Shown one piece after another: positions 17,304 to 26,266 of a stretch of 64,000 bases of DNA. Each line of letters opens with the position of its first letter. Position 1 is the first letter of the stretch. The notes under the pieces are model-generated. The model was not told the DNA's origin and ran no database searches. It was given only the letters and a program-made list of their open reading frames with translations. Where the stretch lies: positions 114,358 to 178,357 of the forward strand of contig NZ_OEPZ01000005.1 of assembly GCF_900240315.1 (NCBI RefSeq), in the 5' to 3' direction. Made by a program: the position numbers and the translations under genes. This stretch comes from Dorea phocaeensis. Lineage in GTDB: Bacteria > Bacillota > Clostridia > Lachnospirales > Lachnospiraceae.

Positions 17304-17386
17304 TGCGGAGAAAGGGACTTGAACCCTCACAGGATAACTCCCACTAGAACCTGAATCTAGCGCGTCTGCCATTCCGCCATCTCCGC
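17304..17386 (-). tRNA. tRNA-Leu (anticodon CAG)
   Basis: On the minus strand GCGGAGA pairs with the 3' end before discriminator A. The anticodon arm CTAGA-TTCAGGT-TCTAG places CAG in positions 34-36. A long variable arm and the T arm with GGTTCAAGTCC identify a class II tRNA. CCA is not encoded. Confidence 0.95.
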
Positions 17387-17458
17387 TCGACAAAAAGTAT
17401 CATACCATAAAATGAGATTTTTGGCAAATACTTTTTGTAATTTTTTAAAAAAATTTTT

Positions 17459-18577
17459 TTAAAAAACTTCAATTCCGTTGACTTCCAGATGATTATCGAT
17501 TGCGATTACCAGACATCGGCGTCCGTCGATTTCGCGAGTTTCAACAAGGTCGGATCTTTCAGGATTTACCTTGACAATTACGTCCGGTGTTTCAATCTGG
17601 AATGTCTTTACGCTGGCAATATTGGAGGCCATAAAAGTACTTTTTTCTCCGGCGATTTCTTCAAATTCCTTGTCAAAGACTTCCATGCGCTCAGGAGAAA
17701 CCCCGCTTTTTTGAAGGAGACGTTTGACATCTGGTTTGGCAAGCTCCAGAGGTTCCGGCGCTTCTTTGCTTTCCTCGATCATCTCGTTGAGATTGTCGTG
17801 GATATTGCGGATAACTTCGTAGTCGCACTCTTCGCCAAGGGTATCGCTGACAATGGCCTGGAAAGAAGTTTTCTGATCCTTGGCGGTCAGTGGAATCGTG
17901 CTGCCAAGTACGTTGGCGATCAACTCCGGCTGCAAATCTTCCGGCTTTTTGGAATAGTAAAGAATATTGTGGACATCACTGGCGCGGTCCTGGAAGGCAG
18001 GGAATAAAAAGCCTTTCATCGGCGCTTCTACGATCCAGTCGCGAATCCGGTCTTCGATATTATTCGTTTCTGCGTTGTAAGTAAGTCCGGCCTTGGTCAG
18101 ATTCACCGGACAGAGGCTGCACATAATATGCTCGTATACAGTGTCAGATGCGTCGAACATTTCCATGCCGTCAGACGCTTTACCTGGGACATCGTAGACT
18201 GCGTGGATGAGAATGATGTAATAATTCTCGGCATAAACATAGTTTTCAATAATTTTGTCATAGAATTCTTCAATCAGCAGATCATCTTCCAGTTTGCTGT
18301 CACGAAGTTTTAACAGGAATTCCTGTGTGCCGCCGGGAAGCTCCTGATCGAGAGGAAATTCCATATTAATTAGATTTTTTCCAATAGTACCGGATAAAGT
18401 GTGGCGGAAAATGTCAAAATATTTAAAGGCTTCTTCCTCAGGAAGAGAGAGAAAGGCTTTTTTTAATTCGGTTTTTTTCTCTTTTTCGTGATCCACATAG
18501 CATCCGCAGATTCGGGTGATTGCACAGTTTTCCGGAGTAAACTGTTTTCGAATCTCGAGGACTTCTTTTTTGTTCAT
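17459..18577 (-). CDS. DUF4317 family protein
   Basis: The 372-residue protein begins MNKKEVLEIRKQFTPENCAI, the hallmark start of DUF4317, a conserved Clostridia family of unknown function. It is soluble and acidic, without a signal peptide. ATG 18577 is chosen because GAGGGAG lies about eight bases upstream; the frame extends further upstream but without a ribosome site. It stands alone, followed by the tRNA-Leu gene on the same strand. Confidence 0.85.
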   Translation of the reverse strand: MNKKEVLEIRKQFTPENCAITRICGCYVDHEKEKKTELKKAFLSLPEEEAFKYFDIFRHTLSGTIGKNLINMEFPLDQELPGGTQEFLLKLRDSKLEDDLLIEEFYDKIIENYVYAENYYIILIHAVYDVPGKASDGMEMFDASDTVYEHIMCSLCPVNLTKAGLTYNAETNNIEDRIRDWIVEAPMKGFLFPAFQDRASDVHNILYYSKKPEDLQPELIANVLGSTIPLTAKDQKTSFQAIVSDTLGEECDYEVIRNIHDNLNEMIEESKEAPEPLELAKPDVKRLLQKSGVSPERMEVFDKEFEEIAGEKSTFMASNIASVKTFQIETPDVIVKVNPERSDLVETREIDGRRCLVIAIDNHLEVNGIEVF

Positions 18578-18684
18578 TGTATACACTCCCTCGTAATAAA
18601 ATTTGCATATATTTGAATGAAATGATATTTCAGCGTACCTCATGTTAGCACATTCAGATGAAATTTACAACATTCAACTATTCA

Positions 18685-18713
18685 TTGTCAACCGGGAATA
18701 ATACCAGTATAAT
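18685..18713 (+). promoter_or_regulatory. Promoter of the serine dehydratase operon
   Basis: TTGTCA (18685-18690), 17 bases, TATAAT (18708-18713). Confidence 0.7.
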
Positions 18714-18755
18714 GAAAGAAGAGACAGGTAAGTATAGGAAAAGAGAGGGACAGGT

Positions 18756-19427
18756 ATGGCAAGTATATTTGATATTTTGGGACCGGTAATGGTTGGTCCA
18801 TCCAGTTCTCACACGGCGGGGGCGGCAAGGATTGGGCTGATTGCAAGGCAGTTGTTTGGCAGACAGCCAGACAAGGCACAGGTGTATTTGCATGGCTCAT
18901 TTGCGGCTACAGGAAAAGGACACGGAACAGATAAAGCGTTGATCGCAGGACTTCTGGGAATGAAGCCGGACGATATGCGGATTCCGGAAAGCTTCGAGAT
19001 TGCAAAAGAGATGGGGATGGAATTTCAGATTGCAGAGAAGGATATCCGTGAGGCGCATCCCAATACTGCTCAGATTATCATGGAAGCAGAGGGCGTCAAG
19101 ACGATGAAGATCCAGGCGTATTCCATTGGCGGAGGCCGGATCAGGGTCAGCAAGCTGGATGGCATTGATGTGCATTTCAGCGGAGAAAGTAATACGCTGA
19201 TTGTGCGGAACGTAGATCAGCCGGGCCGGATTACGGAAGTCGCTGCGGCGCTTAGCAAATGCGATATCAATATCGCGACCATGCAGGTGTTCCGGGACAA
19301 GCGAGGCGGTTTTGCGGTTATGGTAGTAGAGACGGATCAGGTGGTTTCACAAGAAGCGATTGAAAATCTGGAGAAGAAGGAAGGAATTATTAAAGTGACC
19401 TTTCTTGATGTAAGTGGAATGGTTTAG
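18756..19427 (+). CDS. sdaAB: L-serine dehydratase, iron-sulfur-dependent, beta subunit
   Basis: The 223-residue protein starts with the family block FDILGPVMVGPSSSHTAGAARIG (shown here in part) and ends in an ACT domain (about 150-223: NVDQPGRITEVAAALSK). With SdaAA it deaminates serine to pyruvate and ammonia using a 4Fe-4S cluster. The alpha subunit gene follows after 14 bases. Confidence 0.95.
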   Translation: MASIFDILGPVMVGPSSSHTAGAARIGLIARQLFGRQPDKAQVYLHGSFAATGKGHGTDKALIAGLLGMKPDDMRIPESFEIAKEMGMEFQIAEKDIREAHPNTAQIIMEAEGVKTMKIQAYSIGGGRIRVSKLDGIDVHFSGESNTLIVRNVDQPGRITEVAAALSKCDINIATMQVFRDKRGGFAVMVVETDQVVSQEAIENLEKKEGIIKVTFLDVSGMV

Positions 19428-19441
19428 AAGGGGGGAAATGT

Positions 19442-20311
19442 ATGTCATATCAATCAATGGAAGAGGTATATGAAAGATGCGAAAAGGACGGCATTTCATT
19501 TTGGAAGGCCATCCAGCTTGGCGATGCAGCGGAACGGGGAGTTACAGAAGAGGATTCCTGGGAGAGAATGAAGGGCATGTGGCAGGCGATGCAGGACAGT
19601 TTGGACGCTTATGATCCGGAGCTAATGTCCAGAAGCAGGTTGGTAGGAAAAGAAGGCGGTCAGATGGATCATTACCTGGAACAGAACGCTCCGCTGTGCG
19701 GAACCTATATGGCGAAGGTGATGGCAAATGCGTTGAAAATGGGTTGTAATAATGCTTGTATGAAGCGAATTGTTGCAGCGCCGACGGCAGGAGCCTGCGG
19801 AGTTCTTCCGGCAGTTCTTGTTACCTATTACCGGGAATACAATGTGCCGGAAGAGAAGATGATAGAAGCGATGTATGTGGCTGCCGGTGTGGGGCAGGTG
19901 ATCGCGAATCGTGCATTTCTGGCCGGCGCATCCGGCGGATGTCAGGCGGAGATCGGTTCCGGATCTGGTATGGCGGCAGCAGCAATTACACATGTACGGG
20001 GAGGAAGTAAGGAACAGCTGGGACATGCCTGTGCGATGGCTTTGAAAAACCTGATGGGTCTGGTCTGTGATCCGGTAGGCGGTCTGGTAGAAGTGCCTTG
20101 CGTCAAGCGAAATGTCGGTGGGGCAGTCAATGCAATGGCGGCAGCAGATATGGCTTTGGCAGGAATTGAAAGTCAGATTCCCGTAGATGAAGTAATGGAT
20201 GCGATGCGCGAAGTTGGTGTGAAAATGGATGTAAGTCTTAGAGAGACGGGACTTGGCGGAGTGGCAGGAACGCAAAGAGCGAAAGAGGTCGTAGAAGCGT
20301 TGGATATGTAG
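19442..20311 (+). CDS. sdaAA: L-serine dehydratase, iron-sulfur-dependent, alpha subunit
   Basis: The 289-residue catalytic subunit shows the family blocks AAPTAGACGVLPAVL, GASGGCQAEIGSGSGMAAA and DPVGGLVEVPCVKRN, which carry the cluster-binding Cys residues. It ends ALDM, as in other members. Two-subunit serine dehydratases are typical of Firmicutes. A terminator hairpin follows. Confidence 0.95.
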   Translation: MSYQSMEEVYERCEKDGISFWKAIQLGDAAERGVTEEDSWERMKGMWQAMQDSLDAYDPELMSRSRLVGKEGGQMDHYLEQNAPLCGTYMAKVMANALKMGCNNACMKRIVAAPTAGACGVLPAVLVTYYREYNVPEEKMIEAMYVAAGVGQVIANRAFLAGASGGCQAEIGSGSGMAAAAITHVRGGSKEQLGHACAMALKNLMGLVCDPVGGLVEVPCVKRNVGGAVNAMAAADMALAGIESQIPVDEVMDAMREVGVKMDVSLRETGLGGVAGTQRAKEVVEALDM

Positions 20312-20313
20312 AG

Positions 20314-20350
20314 AAGAGAGGGTTGGATTAAAAGCCAATCCTCTCTTTTA
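20314..20350. terminator. Bidirectional terminator between sdaAA and the HAD gene
   Basis: The arms AAGAGAGGGTTGG and CCAATCCTCTCTT flank an eight-base loop and end in TTTT. The right arm lies inside the 3' end of the convergent HAD gene. Confidence 0.85.
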
Positions 20351-20921
20351 CAATGTCGATATCTTCGGTAAATACAAGTCCATCCATTCCGGCATCTTTT
20401 GCAGCTTGGATGTTTTCTGGTTTGTCGTCTAAGAAAAAGCAGTCGGCGGGAGAAAGATGATAGGTATGGAATAGATGGTGGTAAATTTCGGGCTGGGGTT
20501 TCGCCATTTTGATGGGGGCGGAAAACACAATGCCATCAAACAGGCTTGTGATTTCATAGCAATCAGCGGCGTGTTCGGCGAAATCAACCGGAGCATTGGA
20601 TAGGATGTAGAGCCCATACCCTTGCTCCTTTAATTCGCGGATAAACTTCCAGGTATCCTCAAGAGGAAGCAGATAACGATACCAGCTTTCAAAGAAGCGA
20701 AGTACAAGGTTCTGATATGCTGTTGGCGTCTTGGAGATCGCTTCGGCCCTGGCCATTTCCGGTGTTATGGTTCCGGCATCCAGTTCATCCCAGTGCTCGA
20801 AGAGGATATCCGACAGCAGAGGAAAAGCTTCCTTATCATCGCAGAACTGCCCTAGAAGATAGTCGGGATCAAATTTAGCCAGTACGTTTCCAAAATCAAA
20901 AACAATATGTTTGTATGTCAT
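20328..20921 (-). CDS. HAD-superfamily hydrolase, YihX-like phosphatase
   Basis: The 197-residue protein has HAD motif I as VFDFGNVLAKFD (nucleophile Asp, with Gly in place of the second Asp), motif II ILSNAP, motif III around KMAKPQPEIY, and motif IV FLDDKPENI. The DxG form of motif I and the helical cap match the YihX sugar-phosphate phosphatase group. The substrate is not determined. ATG 20921 is chosen from the start of the conserved fold; AAGGA lies a little far upstream (about 13 bases). Confidence 0.85.
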   Translation of the reverse strand: MTYKHIVFDFGNVLAKFDPDYLLGQFCDDKEAFPLLSDILFEHWDELDAGTITPEMARAEAISKTPTAYQNLVLRFFESWYRYLLPLEDTWKFIRELKEQGYGLYILSNAPVDFAEHAADCYEITSLFDGIVFSAPIKMAKPQPEIYHHLFHTYHLSPADCFFLDDKPENIQAAKDAGMDGLVFTEDIDIVKERIGF

Positions 20922-21059
20922 TTCTATATCAAAATCCTTTCTGTTCTTTTTCTTAATCATAGAAAATGCAGTGGGAAAAGTCAATAAAGAAGCGTATAAT
21001 GAAGGCAGAACAGCTGGGAACATATGCGAATATGAGGAGTTGGAAAGGAGAATGTCCGT

Positions 21060-21782
21060 ATGTATGAATTAGAAATAGAACAATTGCAGAAAATTATTGA
21101 TGATAGTGAAAATATCGTATTCTTTGGAGGGGCAGGAGTGTCTACAGAAAGTGGGATTCCGGATTTTAGAAGTGCAGACGGTATCTATCATCAGCAGTAC
21201 CGCTATGCACCGGAACAGGTGGTAAGCCATACGTTTTTTATCCATCATACAGAAGCCTTTTACGATTTTTATAAAAGTAAAATGATGTTTCTTAACGCAA
21301 AGCCCAATGCGGCTCATTTGAAATTAGCAGAACTGGAAGAACGGGGGAAATTAAAGGCGGTTATTACTCAGAATATTGATGGACTTCATCAGGCGGCGGG
21401 AAGCAAAACGGTCTTTGAACTTCATGGAAGTATTCATCGTAATTACTGCAGAAAGTGTGGGAAGTTCTATGAGGCTTCTTATGTGAAGCAGGCAGATGGA
21501 GTACCGCGGTGTGAGTGTGGCGGCTTGATTAAGCCGGATGTGGTGCTCTATGAGGAAGGATTGGATTCGGGTGTGATTCAGAACAGCATTCGTGCGATCA
21601 GTGAGGCGGACACTCTGATTATTGGAGGAACATCTCTGGTAGTATATCCGGCGGCAAGTTTTATTGACTATTTCCGTGGCAAACATCTAGTGGTAATTAA
21701 TAAGAGCGCGACGGCAAGAGAAGTGGGCGCGGAGCTTACCATAGCGGCGCCGATTGGCGAGATTATGAAGGGGATTAGATAG
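21060..21782 (+). CDS. cobB: NAD-dependent protein deacylase (sirtuin)
   Basis: The 240-residue protein has the sirtuin blocks GAGVSTESGIPDFRS, TQNIDGLH, the catalytic His in ELHGS, and a four-Cys zinc site (YCRKCG and CECGG). It removes acetyl or other acyl groups from lysines using NAD. The next gene starts directly after its stop codon, so the two are translated together. Confidence 0.93.
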   Translation: MYELEIEQLQKIIDDSENIVFFGGAGVSTESGIPDFRSADGIYHQQYRYAPEQVVSHTFFIHHTEAFYDFYKSKMMFLNAKPNAAHLKLAELEERGKLKAVITQNIDGLHQAAGSKTVFELHGSIHRNYCRKCGKFYEASYVKQADGVPRCECGGLIKPDVVLYEEGLDSGVIQNSIRAISEADTLIIGGTSLVVYPAASFIDYFRGKHLVVINKSATAREVGAELTIAAPIGEIMKGIR

Positions 21783-22073
21783 ATGGCAGAGATTGTAAGT
21801 ATATTGGATGACATTCAGAATCGGGCGAAGAGGGATGCGGATTTAAGAAAAAGATTTCTGCATACGAGAGAGGAATCCGAGCCGGTAGCAGCATTCTGCG
21901 AGGTTTGCCGAGAACTGGGATATGAGATTTATGAAATGGAACTGATTATGGCAGGGGAGACGTTTCATGCGGAAATGAAAAGAAGTACCAATGGCGGTGG
22001 GGAAAATTCTCCGATGATTGAGGGTGAAGATGATTTCTATGAACTTTTCCTTGCTGCGCTAGAAGAAAGATAG
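21783..22073 (+). CDS. Small acidic protein co-transcribed with the sirtuin
   Basis: The 96-residue protein has no gap to the sirtuin gene. The pattern LRKRFLHTREESEPVAAFCE followed by ELGYEIYEMEL loosely resembles Nif11-like/leader-peptide helices, but I do not claim membership. The tail is acidic (GEDDFYELFLAALEER). There is no signal peptide or membrane helix. Its tight linkage suggests a partner or target of the deacylase (inference). Confidence 0.6.
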   Translation: MAEIVSILDDIQNRAKRDADLRKRFLHTREESEPVAAFCEVCRELGYEIYEMELIMAGETFHAEMKRSTNGGGENSPMIEGEDDFYELFLAALEER

Positions 22074-22109
22074 GATCTGAAAAAGTATTTCGCTTCCTTA
22101 TAAGTTGAA

Positions 22110-22165
22110 AAAATCAGGCTGACGCCTTGCGATATTTATCGCTTTGGCGCCAGCCTGATTTATTG
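22110..22165. terminator. Bidirectional terminator between the sirtuin operon and carB
   Basis: The arms AAATCAGGCTG-ACGCC and GGCGC-CAGCCTGATTT form a long stem between convergent genes. Confidence 0.85.
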
Positions 22166-22172
22166 AATAGGA

Positions 22173-25100
22173 TTACTCTTTATCTTTAATTTCGCTGTGC
22201 AGTTCCTGCAGAGATTTTACTTCGTCCTGACCGTATTTCTTCACATTGTGAATTCCCTTTGCAGTTGCCTTTGCGGCTGCAATTGTGGTCATATAAGGAA
22301 TCTTTGCTTTGATTGCAGATTTACGCAGGTAACTGTCATCGTGGATGCTGTCTTTTCCAACCGGAGAGTTGACGATCAGGTCAATCTTGCCATTGGTAAT
22401 CAGATCCAGAATATTTGGACGGCCTTCCTGCAGCTTGTTGACTTTTTCGGCAGGGATACCAGCTTCATTGATCAGCTTGCATGTAGTTTCGGTTGCAATG
22501 ATCTTAAATCCGTCTTCTGCGAAGAGGCGTGCAACTTCTACAACTTCTGCCTTGTCTTTGCGGTTTACAGAGATCAGTACCGTTCCTTCCAGTGGAAGCT
22601 TGGACTGTGTTGCTTCCTGTGCTTTGTAGAATGCTTCTCCGTAGTATGGAGACAGTCCGAGAACCTCTCCGGTAGAACGCATTTCAGGTCCGAGAAGTGG
22701 GTCAACTTCCTGGAACATATTGAACGGGAATACCGCTTCTTTTACTCCAAAGTATGGGATATCCTGTTCTTTTAAGTTTGCAACCGGTGACGGACGTCTT
22801 GTCAGTTCGGAAGTGATGATGTCGGTTGCCAAAGGTACCATGCGGATATTACATACCTTAGATACCAATGGAACGGTACGGGATGCACGTGGGTTGGCTT
22901 CCAGTACATATACTTTTCCGTTTTCGATTGCATACTGCATATTCATAAGACCGCGTACGTGCATTTCTTCTGCGATCTTTCTGGTATATTCTTTAATGGT
23001 CTTTACATTTTCCTCAGAAATATGCGCAGACGGGATGATACATGCAGAGTCACCGGAGTGAACGCCGGCAAGCTCAATGTGTTCCATAACGGCAGGAACG
23101 AATGCGTGTGTTCCGTCGCTGATTGCATCTGCTTCACATTCCAATGCGTGATTTAAGAATCGGTCAATAAGGATTGGACGATCTGGTGTTACGCCAACAG
23201 CAGCCTTCATGTAGTTGGTCAGGCTTGCGTCATCGTATACCACTTCCATTCCGCGTCCGCCCAATACATAAGAAGGACGAACCATAACCGGATAGCCGAT
23301 TTCTTTTGCGATTGCAAGTGCTTCGTCTACGGTAGTAGCCATTCCGGACTCCGGCATCGGAATCTCTAATTTATCCATCATCTCACGGAACAGATCGCGG
23401 TCTTCTGCCAAGTCGATTACAGAAGGAGAAGTTCCGAGGATCTTCACGCCATTTTTCTCCAGGTCAGCAGCAAGATTCAGAGGAGTCTGTCCGCCGAACT
23501 GAGCGATTACGCCGACTGGCTGTTCTTTCTTGTAAATGCTTAATACGTCTTCTAATGTCAGCGGCTCAAAGTACAGCTTGTCAGAAGTATCATAATCCGT
23601 AGAAACGGTTTCTGGGTTACAGTTTACGATAATGGTTTCGAAGCCAAGCTTTTTAAGAGCTAAGGATGCATGTACACAGCAGTAGTCGAACTCGATACCC
23701 TGACCGATACGGTTTGGACCGCCGCCAAGAATCATGATTTTCGGCTTGTCTGTGTTTACAGGATTCTTATCTTCTGCGTTGTAAGTAGAGTAGTAATAAG
23801 CGCTGTCTTCAGTTCCGCTTACGTGAACGCCTTCCCAGGCTTCCTCTACACCAAGCTCGATTCGGTGATTGCGGATCTCATCTTCTGAAATTTCCAGAAT
23901 CTGGCTTAAGTATTTATCAGAGAAACCGTCCTTCTTTGCAGAGATTAAGAGCTCGTCAGCAGGCATAGAACCTTTGCTAGCTGCCAGTGCTTCTTCTTCC
24001 TCTACCAGTTCCTTCATCTGTTCGATGAACCATTTCTTTACTTTGGTGATCTCGTGAATTTCATCAACGGATGCGCCTTTACGAAGAGCTTCATACATAA
24101 TGAAGTGACGTTCACTGGATGGAGTGATCAGCATTTTCAGCAGATCTTCTTTGGATTTTGTGTCAAAATCTTTCGCGTGTCCCAGTCCATAGCGTCCGGT
24201 CTCTAAGCTTCGGATAGCTTTCTGGAATGCTTCCTTATAAGTCTTACCGATACTCATAACCTCGCCGACTGCACGCATCTGTGTACCCAGCTTGTCCTCT
24301 ACGCCTTTGAATTTCTCAAATGCCCAGCGAGCGAATTTGATTACGACATAGTCTCCGCTTGGAACGTATTTATCAAGAGTTCCGTATTTTCCGCAAGGGA
24401 TGTCCTTTAATGTAAGTCCGGTTGCCAGCATTGCAGATACCAGGGCGATCGGGAATCCGGTTGCCTTGGAAGCAAGTGCGGAAGAACGGGAAGTTCTTGG
24501 GTTAATCTCAATGATGATGTCTCTGTCTGTCTTTGGATCATGTGCCCACTGTACGTTACATCCGCCGATTACTTTAACGGAATCTACGACCTTGTGGGAT
24601 TTTTCCTGCAGACGCTTCTGAACTTCTTCGGAAATGGTAAGCATTGGAGCAGAACAGAAGGAGTCTCCGGTGTGAACACCAAGTGGGTCAATATTTTCAA
24701 TGAAGCATACGGTGATCATATTGCCTTCTTCATCGCGGACAACTTCAAGTTCCAGTTCTTCCCAGCCGAGAATGGATTCTTCTACCAGAACCTGTCCAAC
24801 TAAGGATGCCTGAAGACCTCTTGCCATAACGGTCTTTAATTCTTCTTTATTATATACCAGTCCGCCGCCGGCGCCGCCCATGGTGTAAGCCGGACGAAGA
24901 ACAACCGGGTATCCCAGTTCGTCAGCGATTGCGAGACCTTCCTCTACAGAATAAGCGACCTGGCTTCGCGCCATATCGATGCCAAGCGCATCCATAGATT
25001 TCTTGAATTCGATACGGTCTTCTCCACGTTCAATGGCGTCTACCTGAACACCGATAACCTGAACATTATATTTTTCCAGAATGCCCTCTTTTGCAAGCTC

Positions 25101-25400
25101 TGCACAAAGGTTCAGTCCTGACTGTCCGCCAAGGTTCGGAAGAAGTGCATCCGGGCGCTCTTTTGCAATGATCTGTTCCAGTCTGTCTACGTTTAATGGT
25201 TCGATATATGTTACATCTGCTGTCTCCGGATCGGTCATAATGGTAGCCGGGTTGGAATTGACCAGCACGATCTCATAGCCGAGCTTCCGAAGTGCTTTAC
25301 ATGCCTGTGTTCCGGAATAGTCAAACTCGCAGGCCTGTCCAATAATAATCGGTCCGGAACCGATGATTAATACTTTATGTATATCTGTTCTCTTTGCCAT
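22173..25400 (-). CDS. carB: Carbamoyl-phosphate synthase large subunit
   Basis: The 1075-residue protein has the full family length, with two ATP-grasp halves and a C-terminal MGS-like regulatory domain (about 940-1075). N-terminal VLIIGSGPIIIGQACEFDYS and the matching second-half start MILGGGPNRIGQGIEFDYC are visible. It makes carbamoyl phosphate for arginine and pyrimidines using ammonia from CarA. No carA lies next to it: the gene upstream is divergent, so CarA must be encoded elsewhere. Confidence 0.97.
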   Translation of the reverse strand: MAKRTDIHKVLIIGSGPIIIGQACEFDYSGTQACKALRKLGYEIVLVNSNPATIMTDPETADVTYIEPLNVDRLEQIIAKERPDALLPNLGGQSGLNLCAELAKEGILEKYNVQVIGVQVDAIERGEDRIEFKKSMDALGIDMARSQVAYSVEEGLAIADELGYPVVLRPAYTMGGAGGGLVYNKEELKTVMARGLQASLVGQVLVEESILGWEELELEVVRDEEGNMITVCFIENIDPLGVHTGDSFCSAPMLTISEEVQKRLQEKSHKVVDSVKVIGGCNVQWAHDPKTDRDIIIEINPRTSRSSALASKATGFPIALVSAMLATGLTLKDIPCGKYGTLDKYVPSGDYVVIKFARWAFEKFKGVEDKLGTQMRAVGEVMSIGKTYKEAFQKAIRSLETGRYGLGHAKDFDTKSKEDLLKMLITPSSERHFIMYEALRKGASVDEIHEITKVKKWFIEQMKELVEEEEALAASKGSMPADELLISAKKDGFSDKYLSQILEISEDEIRNHRIELGVEEAWEGVHVSGTEDSAYYYSTYNAEDKNPVNTDKPKIMILGGGPNRIGQGIEFDYCCVHASLALKKLGFETIIVNCNPETVSTDYDTSDKLYFEPLTLEDVLSIYKKEQPVGVIAQFGGQTPLNLAADLEKNGVKILGTSPSVIDLAEDRDLFREMMDKLEIPMPESGMATTVDEALAIAKEIGYPVMVRPSYVLGGRGMEVVYDDASLTNYMKAAVGVTPDRPILIDRFLNHALECEADAISDGTHAFVPAVMEHIELAGVHSGDSACIIPSAHISEENVKTIKEYTRKIAEEMHVRGLMNMQYAIENGKVYVLEANPRASRTVPLVSKVCNIRMVPLATDIITSELTRRPSPVANLKEQDIPYFGVKEAVFPFNMFQEVDPLLGPEMRSTGEVLGLSPYYGEAFYKAQEATQSKLPLEGTVLISVNRKDKAEVVEVARLFAEDGFKIIATETTCKLINEAGIPAEKVNKLQEGRPNILDLITNGKIDLIVNSPVGKDSIHDDSYLRKSAIKAKIPYMTTIAAAKATAKGIHNVKKYGQDEVKSLQELHSEIKDKE

Positions 25401-25443
25401 AGGTATCCTCCTGATATATATAATGTAAAATTCTCCAGATACT

Positions 25444-25449
25444 ATTATA
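25444..25449 (-). promoter_or_regulatory. Candidate -10 box of carB
   Basis: On the minus strand TATAAT (25449-25444) sits 44-49 bases upstream of the carB start. No strong -35 box is visible at 17 bases, so the call is weak. The rest of the 209-base gap to the divergent gene is AT-rich. Confidence 0.4.
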
Positions 25450-25609
25450 TAGGAGAATGATGAAAAATAAAATAGGAAATAAAAAAAATAACGGCTATGA
25501 AGTGACAGAATATAACAAATGTGATACCGTATATTTATATGATTTACACAAATAAAAAAGAAATTGGCCGATCAAAGGGCAGATTTACGGATAAAAGGAG
25601 GAAAAGCTT

Positions 25610-26140
25610 ATGATGATTCGTGAAAAGGAAGCAGAAGAAGGAAGAATTGTTGAAGTGGCCAAAGCGATGTGTGTGGCAGCGAGAACCGCGCCAAAGGCAA
25701 AAGGGGTCGATAAGCTTCACACGGCGATTTTAACAGGTGAAGAGAAAGAACAGTTGGCAAACGAGATGGATCGAATTGCAGAGGAACTTGGATTTGGATT
25801 TTTCCACAGAGATGCCAATAACCTGCGAGCGTCTCAGGCGGTTGTTCTGATTGGAGAAGAAAATGCGGTTCGCGGACTGAATGCGGGATGTAATTTCTGC
25901 GGAATGGGAGAATGTAAGTCCTGTATGGAGGCGGGCGCAAGATGTGCCTATACGGGAATCGATCTTGGGATTGCTGTCGGCTCAGCAGTCAGCATAGCAA
26001 CAGACGCGAGAGTGGACAATCGCATCATGTTTTCTATCGGACGGGCAGCCCAGGAAATGCACCTTCTTGGTGAAGATGTATGTCAGATTATGGGGATTCC
26101 ACTCAGTGCATCTGGGAAATCTCCGTTTTTCGATCGGTAA
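25610..26140 (+). CDS. DUF2148 ferredoxin-like protein
   Basis: The 176-residue protein carries a Cys cluster CNFCGMGECKSCMEAGARC (about residues 104-122), characteristic of DUF2148 and probably binding an iron-sulfur cluster. The N-terminal half (CVAARTAPKAKGVD) resembles nitroreductase-like flavin domains. It starts at ATG 25610 after AGGAGG. The function is unknown; it is followed by a CofE-like gene. Confidence 0.85.
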   Translation: MMIREKEAEEGRIVEVAKAMCVAARTAPKAKGVDKLHTAILTGEEKEQLANEMDRIAEELGFGFFHRDANNLRASQAVVLIGEENAVRGLNAGCNFCGMGECKSCMEAGARCAYTGIDLGIAVGSAVSIATDARVDNRIMFSIGRAAQEMHLLGEDVCQIMGIPLSASGKSPFFDR

Positions 26141-26266
26141 AAAGTGAAAAAAACTGATTTCTACAGATGGGAAAGCGATTGTCAAAGTAAATGGTCTATG
26201 CTAAAATACAAGAATGGTAGATTTATTACTGTTTAGATATTATTTTGATACAAGGGGATTAAGAAG

